From assembly GCF_040544555.1 (NCBI RefSeq), contig NZ_JBEPKD010000018.1, positions 15,482 through 79,481 of the forward strand: a DNA stretch of 64,000 nucleotides, given 5' to 3'. Below the pieces are notes generated by a model. That model ran no database searches, was not told the DNA's origin, and saw only the letters and a list, made by a program, of their open reading frames with translations. Shown one piece after another: positions 14,939 through 23,463 of the stretch. Numbering within the stretch: the first letter of the stretch is position 1; each line of letters starts with the position of its first letter. Position numbers and translations under genes: made by a program. This DNA comes from Halalkalibacter oceani. Its GTDB lineage: Bacteria; Bacillota; Bacilli; Bacillales; Bacillaceae_D.

Positions 14939-15751
14939 ATGAAAGTCGTTTTACTAACAGGAGCAAGCAGCGGGATCGGGTATCAGACAGCGCAGCTTTT
15001 AGCGCAGCGAGGGTGCAAAGTATACGGCGCCGCCCGCCAAGTGAAAAGGATGAAGCCATTGCAAAAGTGGGGCGTCATTCCTGTTGAGCTTGATATGACG
15101 GACGAGAAATCGATGGAAAGCTGTGTCAAAATGATCATCGAAAATGAAGGGAAAATAGATGTGCTCATCAACAATGCAGGGTACGGGTCGTATGGCGCAG
15201 TCGAGGATGTTTCTCTTGAAGAAGGACGCAAACAGTTTGAGGTGAATTTATTTGGCGTTGCCCGTTTAACACAGCTCGTTTTACCGGTGATGAGAAAACA
15301 ACAAGCGGGAAAAATTATTTCGATTTCCTCTGTCGGCGGAAAAATCACGACATTATTTGGAGCCTGGTATCACGCTACGAAATTTGCATTGGAAGGGTTC
15401 AACGACTGCTTGCGGATGGAAGTGGCGGAATTTGGGATTGACGTTGTATTAATTGAACCAGGAGCGATCAAAACAGAATGGGGGAGCATCGCCGCCGATC
15501 ATCTATTAGCAAGCGGCAAAGGCGGCGCCTATGAGGAAATGGCGGTCAAAACAGCGGAAAGTATAAGGAAGCAATACACGTCTAACCTGCTTTCAAAGCC
15601 GGAAAGGATTGCAAAAGTAATCGCGAAGGCTGTTGACCGAAAACGTCCTAAAACACGCTATTTAATCGGATTTGGCGCTAAGCCGATTCTTTTGATGAAA
15701 AGACTTCTCCCTGACCACGTTTATGATAAACTGGTGAAAAATATGTTGTGA
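14939..15751 (+). CDS. Short-chain dehydrogenase/reductase
   Basis: 270 residues of the classical SDR family. Cofactor motif TGASSGIG (residues 6-13), NNAGYG (about 81-86), serine in ISISSVG, and the YxxxK pair in WYHATKFALEG. The N-terminal binding motif with a nearby arginine (AARQ) suggests NADP(H). The substrate is not evident. It starts behind AAAAGGAGGAATGAACA and overlaps the next regulator gene by 4 bases, so the two are likely co-transcribed. Confidence 0.85.
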   Translation: MKVVLLTGASSGIGYQTAQLLAQRGCKVYGAARQVKRMKPLQKWGVIPVELDMTDEKSMESCVKMIIENEGKIDVLINNAGYGSYGAVEDVSLEEGRKQFEVNLFGVARLTQLVLPVMRKQQAGKIISISSVGGKITTLFGAWYHATKFALEGFNDCLRMEVAEFGIDVVLIEPGAIKTEWGSIAADHLLASGKGGAYEEMAVKTAESIRKQYTSNLLSKPERIAKVIAKAVDRKRPKTRYLIGFGAKPILLMKRLLPDHVYDKLVKNML

Positions 15752-16734
15752 GGGCGGGCGTAGCTGTGAAAATAACGATGACAAAACAAATGCAACTGTT
15801 TATTGAATCATTGGGAATTTCAATCGATGCTCTGCAGAAAAAAGCGAATATCGCCGATGCACGCTGGCAGCATACGCTGACGATCAGTGATCTTGACTAT
15901 GTCAATTTGCTTCAGGAGCTTGATCAGCTGTTAACAGATGAGCAGCTCGTCGTCTTTAGTCAAATTGAAAACCTCAACATGTTTATCCCGCCACTGTTTG
16001 CGGCACTGACAGCAAAAAATGGATATGAAGGCATTCAGCGGCTCCAGAAATATAAACGTTTGATCGGTCCAATGGAAATGAATGTCATCGAGACCGGACA
16101 AACACTGAGCATTACGTTTTCATTTGTCCGAGTAAATCAGGAGCTCCCCCGGTTCGCTCTGTTGGCAGAGCAATTATTGCTCGTTAGTTTAGTACGGACG
16201 GGGACGGGAGAAAACGTGATGCCGCTTATGATTGAAGGTCCGTATTCATATGGAGCGAAAATCGAAGAGTGGCTCGGGGTAAGTGGAACGAAAAACGTGA
16301 AAAACCGGCTCGTGTTTAAGAAAGAGGATGTGATGCAGCCTTTTCTTACGGAAAACAATGTGATGTGGGGGTATTTAGAGCCGGAATTTACGAAAAGACT
16401 TTATCAGGTTTCCACGGAAAAAACGTTCTCGCAAAACGTTCAGGCGAAATTATTCTCAGCGATTCCGACCGGGAGTTTTACAGTCAAAGATGTCGCCAAA
16501 TCAATGGGAATCAGCGTCCGGACGCTGCAGCGGAATTTGGCGGCGGAAAATACGACATTCCAGAAGCAGCTTCAAATAGTGCAGCAGCAATTAGCTTTTC
16601 ATTATTTGCAGCGATCCGACTTGACGACAGATGACATCTCCTACTTGCTTGGGTATGCGGACACGAATTCATTTGTCCGTGCTTTCAAAAGATGGACGGG
16701 AAAAACACTTTCTGAATACCGATTGCCTCGCTAG
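15748..16734 (+). CDS. AraC-family transcriptional regulator
   Basis: 328 residues: an N-terminal AraC arabinose-binding-like domain of the OruR/ArgR type (about 20-200) and a C-terminal double helix-turn-helix (about 240-325: DVAKSMGISVRTLQRNLAAE, YLLGYADTNSFVRAFKRWTGKTLSEYR). The GTG at 15748 overlaps the SDR stop; GTG 15766 and ATG 15778 are possible later starts. Being in the same unit as the SDR, it probably controls it or related lipid/alcohol genes; this is inference. Confidence 0.85.
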   Translation: MRAGVAVKITMTKQMQLFIESLGISIDALQKKANIADARWQHTLTISDLDYVNLLQELDQLLTDEQLVVFSQIENLNMFIPPLFAALTAKNGYEGIQRLQKYKRLIGPMEMNVIETGQTLSITFSFVRVNQELPRFALLAEQLLLVSLVRTGTGENVMPLMIEGPYSYGAKIEEWLGVSGTKNVKNRLVFKKEDVMQPFLTENNVMWGYLEPEFTKRLYQVSTEKTFSQNVQAKLFSAIPTGSFTVKDVAKSMGISVRTLQRNLAAENTTFQKQLQIVQQQLAFHYLQRSDLTTDDISYLLGYADTNSFVRAFKRWTGKTLSEYRLPR

Positions 16735-16741
16735 TCGTAAC

Positions 16742-16788
16742 AAGCTTGTCCCGCAAAGGCCATTCTCAGCCTTTTGCGGCAAGGTCAT
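16742..16788. terminator. Bidirectional hairpin between convergent regulators
   Basis: TTGTCCCGCAAAGGC and GCCTTTTGCGGCAA form a stem with an 8-base loop between two convergent genes, overlapping the last codons of the minus-strand gene. There is no clear T-tract. Confidence 0.5.
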
Positions 16789-17623
16789 TTCCATTCATCA
16801 AGCGCTTCAGCTTCTTCTCGGTTCCCGTGTTTTCAACAGGGGTGTAGACACTGCATCGTACATCATGATGGCCCTGGACTTGCAAAGAGGTCAGATTGAA
16901 AACCATTTTCCCGGCCTTGGCATGACGGAATTCAATTTGAATGTCCGGGGCCGAGCTGACTTCGCTTTCATTCCACAATTGCCGGAACTCCGGATAGTCG
17001 TTTTCCATTTCTTCAATGAAATCAATGTACCAGTGATCAGCAACATATTGCCCGTAATACGTCCGGAAAATCGCGATAAACCCTCTGACGAATTCGACCC
17101 AGTTGACTGCCAGGCTTCTGAATTCCTTGCGTGCAAAAAGCAGCCGGATCAAGTTTCTTTCCGCTGGTGGAATTTGGGCGAAATCGAGGAACACATTGGC
17201 CGCAGCCTCATTCCAGCCGACGATAAAGCAACGGCGGTCGGTGATGATCGAAGGGCAGTTTCTAAGCTCCTGTAGAATCTTTTGCAGCGGGGGGCTGATC
17301 TGAATCTCTTCCGGGGCGGGAGCGGGGCGCTCCGTTCCTTCATCCAGGGCCAAGCCGTACAAATATTTTTTTTCGTCTTTATTCAGTTGCAATGCCGCTG
17401 AAATACCTTCTAATACAGAGGTGGAGACATGAATGTCCCGTCCCTGCTCAAGCCATGTGTACCACGTCGTGCTAACGCCTGCCAGTTGGGCAACCTCTTC
17501 CCTCCGCAATCCTGGAGTTCTGCGGCGAATGCCTGTTGGCAGTCCGACCATTTGCGGATTCAGCTTTGCCCGTTTTCCTTTTAAAAAATCAGATAATGCT
17601 TGGAGTCTCGTTTCACGATTCAT
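16766..17623 (-). CDS. XRE-family regulator with MmyB-like ligand-binding domain
   Basis: 285 residues. An N-terminal helix-turn-helix (RRRTPGLRREEVAQLAGVSTTWYTWLEQGRDI, about 33-64; longer than a simple XRE) is followed by a PAS-like MmyB domain (about 110-285) with IVGWNEAAANVF and VFNLTSLQV. Members of this family in actinobacteria bind fatty-acid-type ligands. It is divergent from fabF with 114 bases between, so control of fabF is plausible. The ATG at 17623 follows GGGAGGGAGCGACG. Confidence 0.85.
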   Translation of the reverse strand: MNRETRLQALSDFLKGKRAKLNPQMVGLPTGIRRRTPGLRREEVAQLAGVSTTWYTWLEQGRDIHVSTSVLEGISAALQLNKDEKKYLYGLALDEGTERPAPAPEEIQISPPLQKILQELRNCPSIITDRRCFIVGWNEAAANVFLDFAQIPPAERNLIRLLFARKEFRSLAVNWVEFVRGFIAIFRTYYGQYVADHWYIDFIEEMENDYPEFRQLWNESEVSSAPDIQIEFRHAKAGKMVFNLTSLQVQGHHDVRCSVYTPVENTGTEKKLKRLMNGNDLAAKG

Positions 17624-17737
17624 CGTCGCTCCCTCCCCCATTTGCTTATGATAGTACTTATTATACTATGATAAATAACAACTTGTAATAGGATGAGAGC
17701 ACGTTAAACTAAAGAAAACGCAATGGGAGGCTGGGAA

Positions 17738-18973
17738 ATGAAAAGAGTTGTGATTACCGGGATGGGGGTCATCTCGCCCCTTGGTCATGATGTCGATACG
17801 TTTTGGAAGCACTTAGTGGAAGGGAAATCGGGCATTTCACCGATTGATACGTTTGATGTGGCTGACTTGAAAACAAAAATTGCCGGCCTTGTGCGTGACT
17901 TCAATCCGGAAGCACGCTGGGGAAGAAAAGAAGCGCGGCGGCTCGACCGGTTTGTGCAGTTTGCCCTCGCAGCAGCTGAATCCGCTTTGGAGGCGGGACG
18001 GTTCGAGCCGGAAGAGGTTGACCGTGAGCGTTTTGGCGTTTTTGTTGGCTCAGGAATTGGCGGGATTCAGACGTTTATAGACAATGTCAATCTATTAAAT
18101 GAACGTGGGGCCGGACGGGTCAGTCCGCAGCTTGTGCCGATGATGATCGCCAACGCGGCTGCGGCGCAAATCAGCATGAGGTTTGGCGCGCATGGGCCGT
18201 CCATGTCGCCGGTAACCGCGTGCTCAATCGGCAATACAGCAATCGGAGAAGCCTATCATACGATTCAAAACGATGATGCGGATATGATGCTTGCCGGTGG
18301 GACGGAAGCGGCGATTACGAATTTATCGTTGGCCAGTTTCGGAAATGCGAAGGCGCTATCAACGAGAAACGAGGAGCCGGAGGCCGCCAGCCGGCCGTTT
18401 GATGCGAACAGAGACGGCTTTGTGATGAGCGAGGGAGCAGGCATTTTGCTGCTGGAATCCTATGAGCATGCGTTGAAACGCCAGGCGCCGATTTTGGCTG
18501 AAGTGATCGGCTACGGAGCCAGCTCGGATGCTCATCATATGGTCGCGCCGCATCCTGAAGGAAAGGGCGCTTATTTAGCGATGAAGCGCGCGCTGAAAAA
18601 AGCGAAGGTAGCCATGGCTGATATTGATCTGATTAGCGCTCATGCGACAAGTACAGCGGCGGGTGATTTGGCGGAAACGAAGGCGATCAAGCAGATGTTC
18701 GGCGATGCAGCCTATCAAATCCCGGTCACAGCCAATAAGTCGATGCTCGGCCACATGCTCGGCGCGGCAGGAGGAGTCGAGGCAATTGCCCTCGTCAAAA
18801 GTCTGCAGGAAAATCTCATTCCCCCAACGATTAATTTGCAAAATCCGGATCCAAGCTGTGATTTAGATTATGTCGCAGAAGGAGCGCGGCAGGCGGCGCT
18901 CTCCATTGGCCTATCCAATTCATTTGGATTTGGCGGTCATAATTCCACGATTATTTTAAAAAAATTTGAGTAG
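17738..18973 (+). CDS. fabF: Beta-ketoacyl-ACP synthase II (FabF)
   Basis: 411 residues with the KAS II triad: C162 in VTACSIGNTAIG, H302 in ISAHATSTAAGD and H339 in NKSMLGHMLGAAGG. It extends acyl-ACP by two carbons. The ATG at 17738 follows GGGAGGCTGGGAA; an ATG 15 bases upstream has no good site. It stands alone, away from fabH or other fab genes, so it may be an extra copy; the MmyB-type regulator next door may respond to an acyl ligand. Confidence 0.85.
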   Translation: MKRVVITGMGVISPLGHDVDTFWKHLVEGKSGISPIDTFDVADLKTKIAGLVRDFNPEARWGRKEARRLDRFVQFALAAAESALEAGRFEPEEVDRERFGVFVGSGIGGIQTFIDNVNLLNERGAGRVSPQLVPMMIANAAAAQISMRFGAHGPSMSPVTACSIGNTAIGEAYHTIQNDDADMMLAGGTEAAITNLSLASFGNAKALSTRNEEPEAASRPFDANRDGFVMSEGAGILLLESYEHALKRQAPILAEVIGYGASSDAHHMVAPHPEGKGAYLAMKRALKKAKVAMADIDLISAHATSTAAGDLAETKAIKQMFGDAAYQIPVTANKSMLGHMLGAAGGVEAIALVKSLQENLIPPTINLQNPDPSCDLDYVAEGARQAALSIGLSNSFGFGGHNSTIILKKFE

Positions 18974-18987
18974 AGAGTCCAAAGAGG

Positions 18988-19028
18988 AAGCGGCTGAAAA
19001 AGGATGAGTTTCACTTTTTCAGCCGCTT
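18988..19028. terminator. Bidirectional terminator, hairpin family B copy 2
   Basis: A 15-bp stem (AAGCGGCTGAAAAAG / CTTTTTCAGCCGCTT) followed by TTTTTTA lies between fabF and the convergent WYL regulator. It can terminate both. Confidence 0.8.
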
Positions 19029-19030
19029 TT

Positions 19031-20005
19031 TTATAATTGTTTATAAAAGGCGACGGCAGCTTCGGCCTGCTGAAGAATGTCACAGATCAGTTCTTTTGGC
19101 TCAATTACTTTTATTTGATCGGCGAATCCGAGAATATATCCTCTTGCTTCTTCTTTCGTATCGAAAGAGAGCTTGACGGGAATCCAATCCTGCTCTCGTT
19201 CTGTTCCAAGCTCGACGACGCGAACGAACCGCCCGCTGTAACGCAGCCTGGGCCATATCGCCGCTGTCACCTCAACGGTGACTTCATATGTCGGCAATGT
19301 TGCCAGAAAGGCGGCTGTCGATGCTTTCCAGTAGTTGGCGAGGTCAAAGTTCTCCGGCCGTTTACATGATTCGTTAGCCAAGGCCGCGGAATGAATGCGC
19401 GAGGCTCTGTAATTGCGGATGGCGCCATTATCTTTTTGTGCAATTAAGTACCAGCGCTCTCCCTTCGCCACGAGTCCAAGTGGAGAAACAACCCGTTCAG
19501 CTGTTTTCCCGTCTGCCTGCTCGTAAATGATGTTTAATTTGTAATCGCTCCAGATGGCTTCTTTCAAGACATCAAACGCTGTGACCTTTTCCTTTCGTTG
19601 ACGCCAGCCACTCGTGTCAATATGAATACGGTTCCAGACATCCTTCGCCTTTTCCCGATTGGCCGAGGGCAGGGAAGCGAGCAGTTTCTGCCTCGCTTCC
19701 TCGGAAGAGCGAGTCAGCCCGAGGTCATCAAGCAACTGAACAGAAGGAGAAACAAGCAGCGTACGTAGTTCTGTTTCCGTCATCCCTGTTAAGCTGGTTT
19801 GAAAGCCGTCTACTAATGACCAGCCGCCGTTTTGTCCGCGCTCAGAAAATACCGGAATGCCAATGCCACTTAACGCTTCCATATCCCTGTAAATTGTCCG
19901 CTTGGAAACTTCGAGTTTCTCCGCGAGGTCTTTTGCGGTTAGTTGGCGCTGAGATTGCAATAGTAAAAGGATCGATAGTAAACGGTCCGCTCTGATTGTA
20001 CTCAC
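19031..20005 (-). CDS. YafY-type DeoR/WYL-domain regulator
   Basis: 324 residues: an N-terminal HTH_11 winged helix (LLILLLQSQRQ.. LAEKLEVSKRTIYRDMEALSGIGIPV) and a central WYL domain (GLVAKGERWYLIAQ) with a C-terminal WCX-like part. WYL domains sense small ligands or nucleic acid. The GTG at 20005 is the likely start, with AGAAAGG just before it (tight spacing). It is divergent from the SDR at 20108, 102 bases apart, and probably represses it. Confidence 0.85.
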   Translation of the reverse strand: MSTIRADRLLSILLLLQSQRQLTAKDLAEKLEVSKRTIYRDMEALSGIGIPVFSERGQNGGWSLVDGFQTSLTGMTETELRTLLVSPSVQLLDDLGLTRSSEEARQKLLASLPSANREKAKDVWNRIHIDTSGWRQRKEKVTAFDVLKEAIWSDYKLNIIYEQADGKTAERVVSPLGLVAKGERWYLIAQKDNGAIRNYRASRIHSAALANESCKRPENFDLANYWKASTAAFLATLPTYEVTVEVTAAIWPRLRYSGRFVRVVELGTEREQDWIPVKLSFDTKEEARGYILGFADQIKVIEPKELICDILQQAEAAVAFYKQL

Positions 20006-20107
20006 CCTTTCTGATTTTCGCTACATTTAATTTAAGGAAAGATGACAATAGATGTCAACAATGGGTCATTATAATGAAAGAACTTCAACGAGGAAAGGAT
20101 GAAACAA

Positions 20108-20941
20108 ATGAAACAATTAACCGGAAAAGTAGCGCTCGTCACAGGGGGAAGCAGAGGAGCAGGCCGCGGGATCGCGATTGAGTTGGGGAAAGCCGGAGCG
20201 ACCGTATATGTGACGGGGCGCAGTACGAGCGGGAATACAACGAATCAGTGGCCGGGGACGATTGATGAAACCGTCTCTGAGATTGAAGCATCCGGAGGCA
20301 AAGCGAGCGCAATTCGTTGCGATCATACGAACGATGCGGAAACGGAAGCAGCGATTGCACAAATTCGACGTGAGCAAGGAAAGCTTGACATCGTCGTCAA
20401 TAACGTCTGGGGCGCTCATGACCTTGGTGTGGAGCCTGGGGCGTTCTGGGAATTGCCGCTGAAGCATTGGGATACGATGTTTAACGCAGGTGTCCGGGCC
20501 CAGCTGGCGACAAATCATTTTGCGCTTCCATTGCTGCGTGAGAATAATCAAGCGCTGATTGTTCATACGACTTTTTGGGATAATGATAAATACACCGGGC
20601 AGTTTTATTACGATTTGGCGAAAAACGCCCTGATTCGCATGGCATATGGATTATCGCTTGAAGTAAAAGCGGATAACATTGCCGTGGTCGCTGTATCTCC
20701 GGGGTTTATGCGAACCGAGCTTGTGTTGCAGCATTTCCAGACTGACGAAGCGCATTGGCAGGAAATAAAAGAATTGCAGGCATCGGAAACACCATACTAT
20801 GTTGGGCGGGGCATTAAAGCGTTGGCGATGGATCCTGATGTGATGAAAAAAAGCGGGCGGGTCGTGAAAGTCGGTGACTTGGCGAAAGAGTACCAGTTTA
20901 CCGATATTGACGGTCGCTATATTCCTCCGTTTATACTATAA
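20108..20941 (+). CDS. Short-chain dehydrogenase/reductase
   Basis: 277 residues. The cofactor motif GGSRGAGRG (GxxxGxG) and VTGRS near residue 35 favour NADP(H). The NNAG motif is replaced by NNVWGAH, and the YxxxK pair is in FYYDLAKNAL. It resembles uncharacterised Bacillus SDRs. The ATG at 20108 sits 8 bases after GAGGAAAGG; the ATG at 20099 is too close to that site. A TATAAT near 20070 is the likely -10. Confidence 0.8.
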   Translation: MKQLTGKVALVTGGSRGAGRGIAIELGKAGATVYVTGRSTSGNTTNQWPGTIDETVSEIEASGGKASAIRCDHTNDAETEAAIAQIRREQGKLDIVVNNVWGAHDLGVEPGAFWELPLKHWDTMFNAGVRAQLATNHFALPLLRENNQALIVHTTFWDNDKYTGQFYYDLAKNALIRMAYGLSLEVKADNIAVVAVSPGFMRTELVLQHFQTDEAHWQEIKELQASETPYYVGRGIKALAMDPDVMKKSGRVVKVGDLAKEYQFTDIDGRYIPPFIL

Positions 20942-21027
20942 TGGTTCTCGATGAAAAGGAAATAAATGTTATGATTACATGACATGAAGCAGAGTCATGC
21001 TACCTTTTTCGGAAAGGGGGACCATTG

Positions 21028-21453
21028 ATGTATAGTGGGATTGACGCGAGTTTTGTTATCAAACTGCTCGTCTTGCTTGCTGTTACTGTTATTTTCATTT
21101 TTTTGTTTCAAACATTGCTGAGAAAATGGTTGAACGTTGAAAAGCCAAAATGGTTTTCCTACCAGCATGTGAATGAAAAGCATAAAAAAGTAGATTGGAT
21201 AACCAGGGGGATCACGGTCGTTTTGACTATTATCTGGCTTATCATCACGCTTACTATGGAAAATGGCTTGTTGTTCGGGCCTTCCTTTCCCTTTCTTCTC
21301 GTTATCTTTATCCCTGGTGTCGTGCAGGTGATTATGGAATGGAAGTATGCCGAAAATCGCAACGCTTATCTGGCTACGGCCGGGGAACTCGTCTTTTTCG
21401 CTCTTTTATTTACTGTGTTAATTTCAACGGAGTTCTTCGGCTGGTTTGGCTAG
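21028..21453 (+). CDS. DUF4181-type membrane protein
   Basis: 141 residues with four predicted membrane segments (about 10-28, 57-76, 82-102, 114-135). The loop after the first segment, LRKWLNVEKPKWFSYQHVNEKHKKVDW, is characteristic of DUF4181 proteins of Bacillus. Function unknown. ATG follows GAAAGGGGGACCATTG. It ends one base before a YitT-type reading frame and shares its direction. Confidence 0.75.
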   Translation: MYSGIDASFVIKLLVLLAVTVIFIFLFQTLLRKWLNVEKPKWFSYQHVNEKHKKVDWITRGITVVLTIIWLIITLTMENGLLFGPSFPFLLVIFIPGVVQVIMEWKYAENRNAYLATAGELVFFALLFTVLISTEFFGWFG

Positions 21454-21480
21454 ATGGTTAAAATAAGAAATGGGGAGAGA

Positions 21481-22353
21481 ATGGTGAGCAGCAAACAAAA
21501 GCAGCAACGCAGACTAAAAAGAGTATTACGGGCCGTGGCGGTAATTCTTGGTGCCTTTATTACGGCTTACGGATTGGAAGCAGTATTAATTCCAAACAGC
21601 GTATCGGATGGAGGGGTGACGGGAGTAAGCATCGTCGGCTCACAGCTAAGCGGAGCCCCCCTCGGAATGTTAATCGCCGTGCTTAACACCCCTTTTGTGT
21701 TTTTAGGCTATAAACAGATGGGGAAAAGCTTTGCCATTTATTCCGTGATCGGAATTGTTTCGCTTGCCGCCGGAACGACGATGATGCATCATATTCCGCC
21801 GATCGTTGAAGGCGACACCCTTTTGGTTACCGTTGTTGGCGGGATAATTATTGGCTTTGGCATGGGACTGGCCCTCAGAAACGGCGGGGCGTTAGACGGG
21901 ATTGATATGCTGGCCGTTCTGCTTTCGCGGAAATTGCCTTTTGGGACAAGTGATTTAATTTTGTTTTTAAATATGTTTGTCTTTATTTTCGTTTCGACTG
22001 TTTTTGGTCTGCAGGGAGCATTTCTCTCGGCGATCGCCTATTATATCGCCTCAAAGGTGATCCATATCGTCGAAGAAGGATTGAGCGGTTCAAAAACGTT
22101 TAAAATTATTACAAGTCAGCCTGAACGAATGGTCGAAACGATTCGTGACCGCCTTGGCCGCAGCGCCACGTACAATATCGTGCAAGGCGGCTATTCAAAT
22201 GAACAGTTTAAAGAAATTACATGCGTCATTAATCGCTTGGAAGACAGCAAAATGAAAGAGATTATTCATGAAATTGATGAACGTGCTTTCGTCATGGTGT
22301 ATGACGTCGCTGAAGTAAAGGGTGGAAATTTCAAAAAGCGGAATATTCATTAG
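21481..22353 (+). CDS. YitT-family membrane protein
   Basis: 290 residues: five or six membrane segments in the first 200, then a soluble C-terminal DUF2179 domain (TFKIITSQPERMVETIRDRLGRS.., QFKEITCVINRLEDSKMKEIIHEID..FVMVYDVAEVKGG). Function is not settled. An upstream in-frame ATG at 21454 would abut the previous gene; I prefer ATG 21481 because GGGGAGAG is nearby, though its spacing is tight. Confidence 0.85.
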   Translation: MVSSKQKQQRRLKRVLRAVAVILGAFITAYGLEAVLIPNSVSDGGVTGVSIVGSQLSGAPLGMLIAVLNTPFVFLGYKQMGKSFAIYSVIGIVSLAAGTTMMHHIPPIVEGDTLLVTVVGGIIIGFGMGLALRNGGALDGIDMLAVLLSRKLPFGTSDLILFLNMFVFIFVSTVFGLQGAFLSAIAYYIASKVIHIVEEGLSGSKTFKIITSQPERMVETIRDRLGRSATYNIVQGGYSNEQFKEITCVINRLEDSKMKEIIHEIDERAFVMVYDVAEVKGGNFKKRNIH

Positions 22354-22457
22354 GAAAAACAGCGATCCGCACGTTGGCTGCCACCTTTTCCCTGCTTCCG
22401 GCGTCTTATATGGAAACAGGAAAACTAATGAATCGAGCTTTTGAAAGGGTGGTTACG

Positions 22458-23141
22458 GTGAAAAACGTCAATCCAATTTTGTGCAAAATGATGAGTCTTG
22501 GCATCGCCTGCCTGTTCATCGTTGGACCGGGTCTGACGGTGATCGCTGCAGAGTACGCGCCGGCTGCATCTGGCTTTCTTGCCCGGCAAAGCATGGCGGG
22601 AGACGAGGAAGCGCGTCAATCGGTCTCACTGCCGCGTGAAACAGAAGAACAATTGATTACAAAGCACGCCAAAACGGTCGTGGACGCTTTAGCTGAGAAA
22701 GACTTCGCCACTGTGGCGGATTATGTCCATCCGAAAAAGGGTGTCCGCTTTTCTCCCTATGCTTATGTAAAAAAGGCTCATCGAAGTTTCACACCGGAAT
22801 GCGTTAGTAAAATGATGAACGATTCAACAGTGTATTTCTGGGGGACGTATGACGGCAGCGGGCACGCAATTGAATTAACGCCGGCGGAATACTACGAACG
22901 GTTCCTTTATCAAAAAGATTTCGCCCGGGCTGAGGACATCCATTTCGATCAGCTTACCGAGAGGGGAAATACGCTTCACAATGCCGATGAGGTGTATCCT
23001 GACGCTCATTTTGTTGAATTTCATCTCCCTGGCTCGGAGGAGCTGGCGGGAATGGATTGGGCGAGCCTGATTATGGCGTTTGAAAAGTGGAACGGTCAAT
23101 GGTATCTCGTCGGAATGATTCAGGATCAATGGACGATTTAG
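22458..23141 (+). CDS. Secreted or membrane-anchored protein of unknown function
   Basis: 227 residues with an N-terminal signal sequence (MKNVNPILCKMMSLGIACLFIVG..., cleavage probably after VIAA). The rest holds a domain seen in many Bacillus exported proteins: LAEKDFATVADYVHPKKGVRFSPYAYV, and VEFHLPGSEELAGMDWASLIMAFEKWNGQWYLVG. I know no function. The GTG at 22458 is the likely start (AAGGGTGGTTACG). It lies 104 bases after yitT. Confidence 0.65.
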   Translation: MKNVNPILCKMMSLGIACLFIVGPGLTVIAAEYAPAASGFLARQSMAGDEEARQSVSLPRETEEQLITKHAKTVVDALAEKDFATVADYVHPKKGVRFSPYAYVKKAHRSFTPECVSKMMNDSTVYFWGTYDGSGHAIELTPAEYYERFLYQKDFARAEDIHFDQLTERGNTLHNADEVYPDAHFVEFHLPGSEELAGMDWASLIMAFEKWNGQWYLVGMIQDQWTI

Positions 23142-23463
23142 CACGCTCAGATCTCTTGAACTGAGAGTCCGCCACCGGATTATAAGAAAGGATAAACATT
23201 CTCAGCAGTAAGGAAAGGAAGAATTGAGGAAGGTATTGACTCCACTCATGCTTCAAAGAAGGAAGGGGCAGACAAAACCTGTCAGCATATCATACACCAT
23301 AAGCCCGTTGTGAGAATCCGACACACAACGGGCTTTAACTCTCGTGGTGGTTCCGTACAGAGCTTAGGCGCTAGGAAAAAGATGAAAAAAAACCTTTTAA
23401 CCTGCAACCTTTCGTCATCTCGTCCGTATATTCTGGTATATGATGGAATAAGGAGGAATGACG
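23142..23463. other. Gap between secreted-protein gene and serine hydrolase gene
   Basis: This 322-base gap has no credible gene. It contains a strong hairpin at 23301-23335 and, near its right end, the ribosome site AAGGAGGA of the next gene. I see no strong promoter. Confidence 0.4.
23301..23335 (+). terminator. Hairpin, repeat family C copy 1
   Basis: AAGCCCGTTGTG / CACAACGGGCTT, a 12-bp perfect stem with an 11-base loop. The sequence after it (TAACTC) has no T-run on +. Similar arms occur at 41140-41173. Confidence 0.6.

Noticed and set aside
16631..17275. Long + strand frame opposite the MmyB-like regulator
   Set aside because: It is antisense to a clear XRE/MmyB gene; composition fits a shadow of the GC-rich minus-strand gene.
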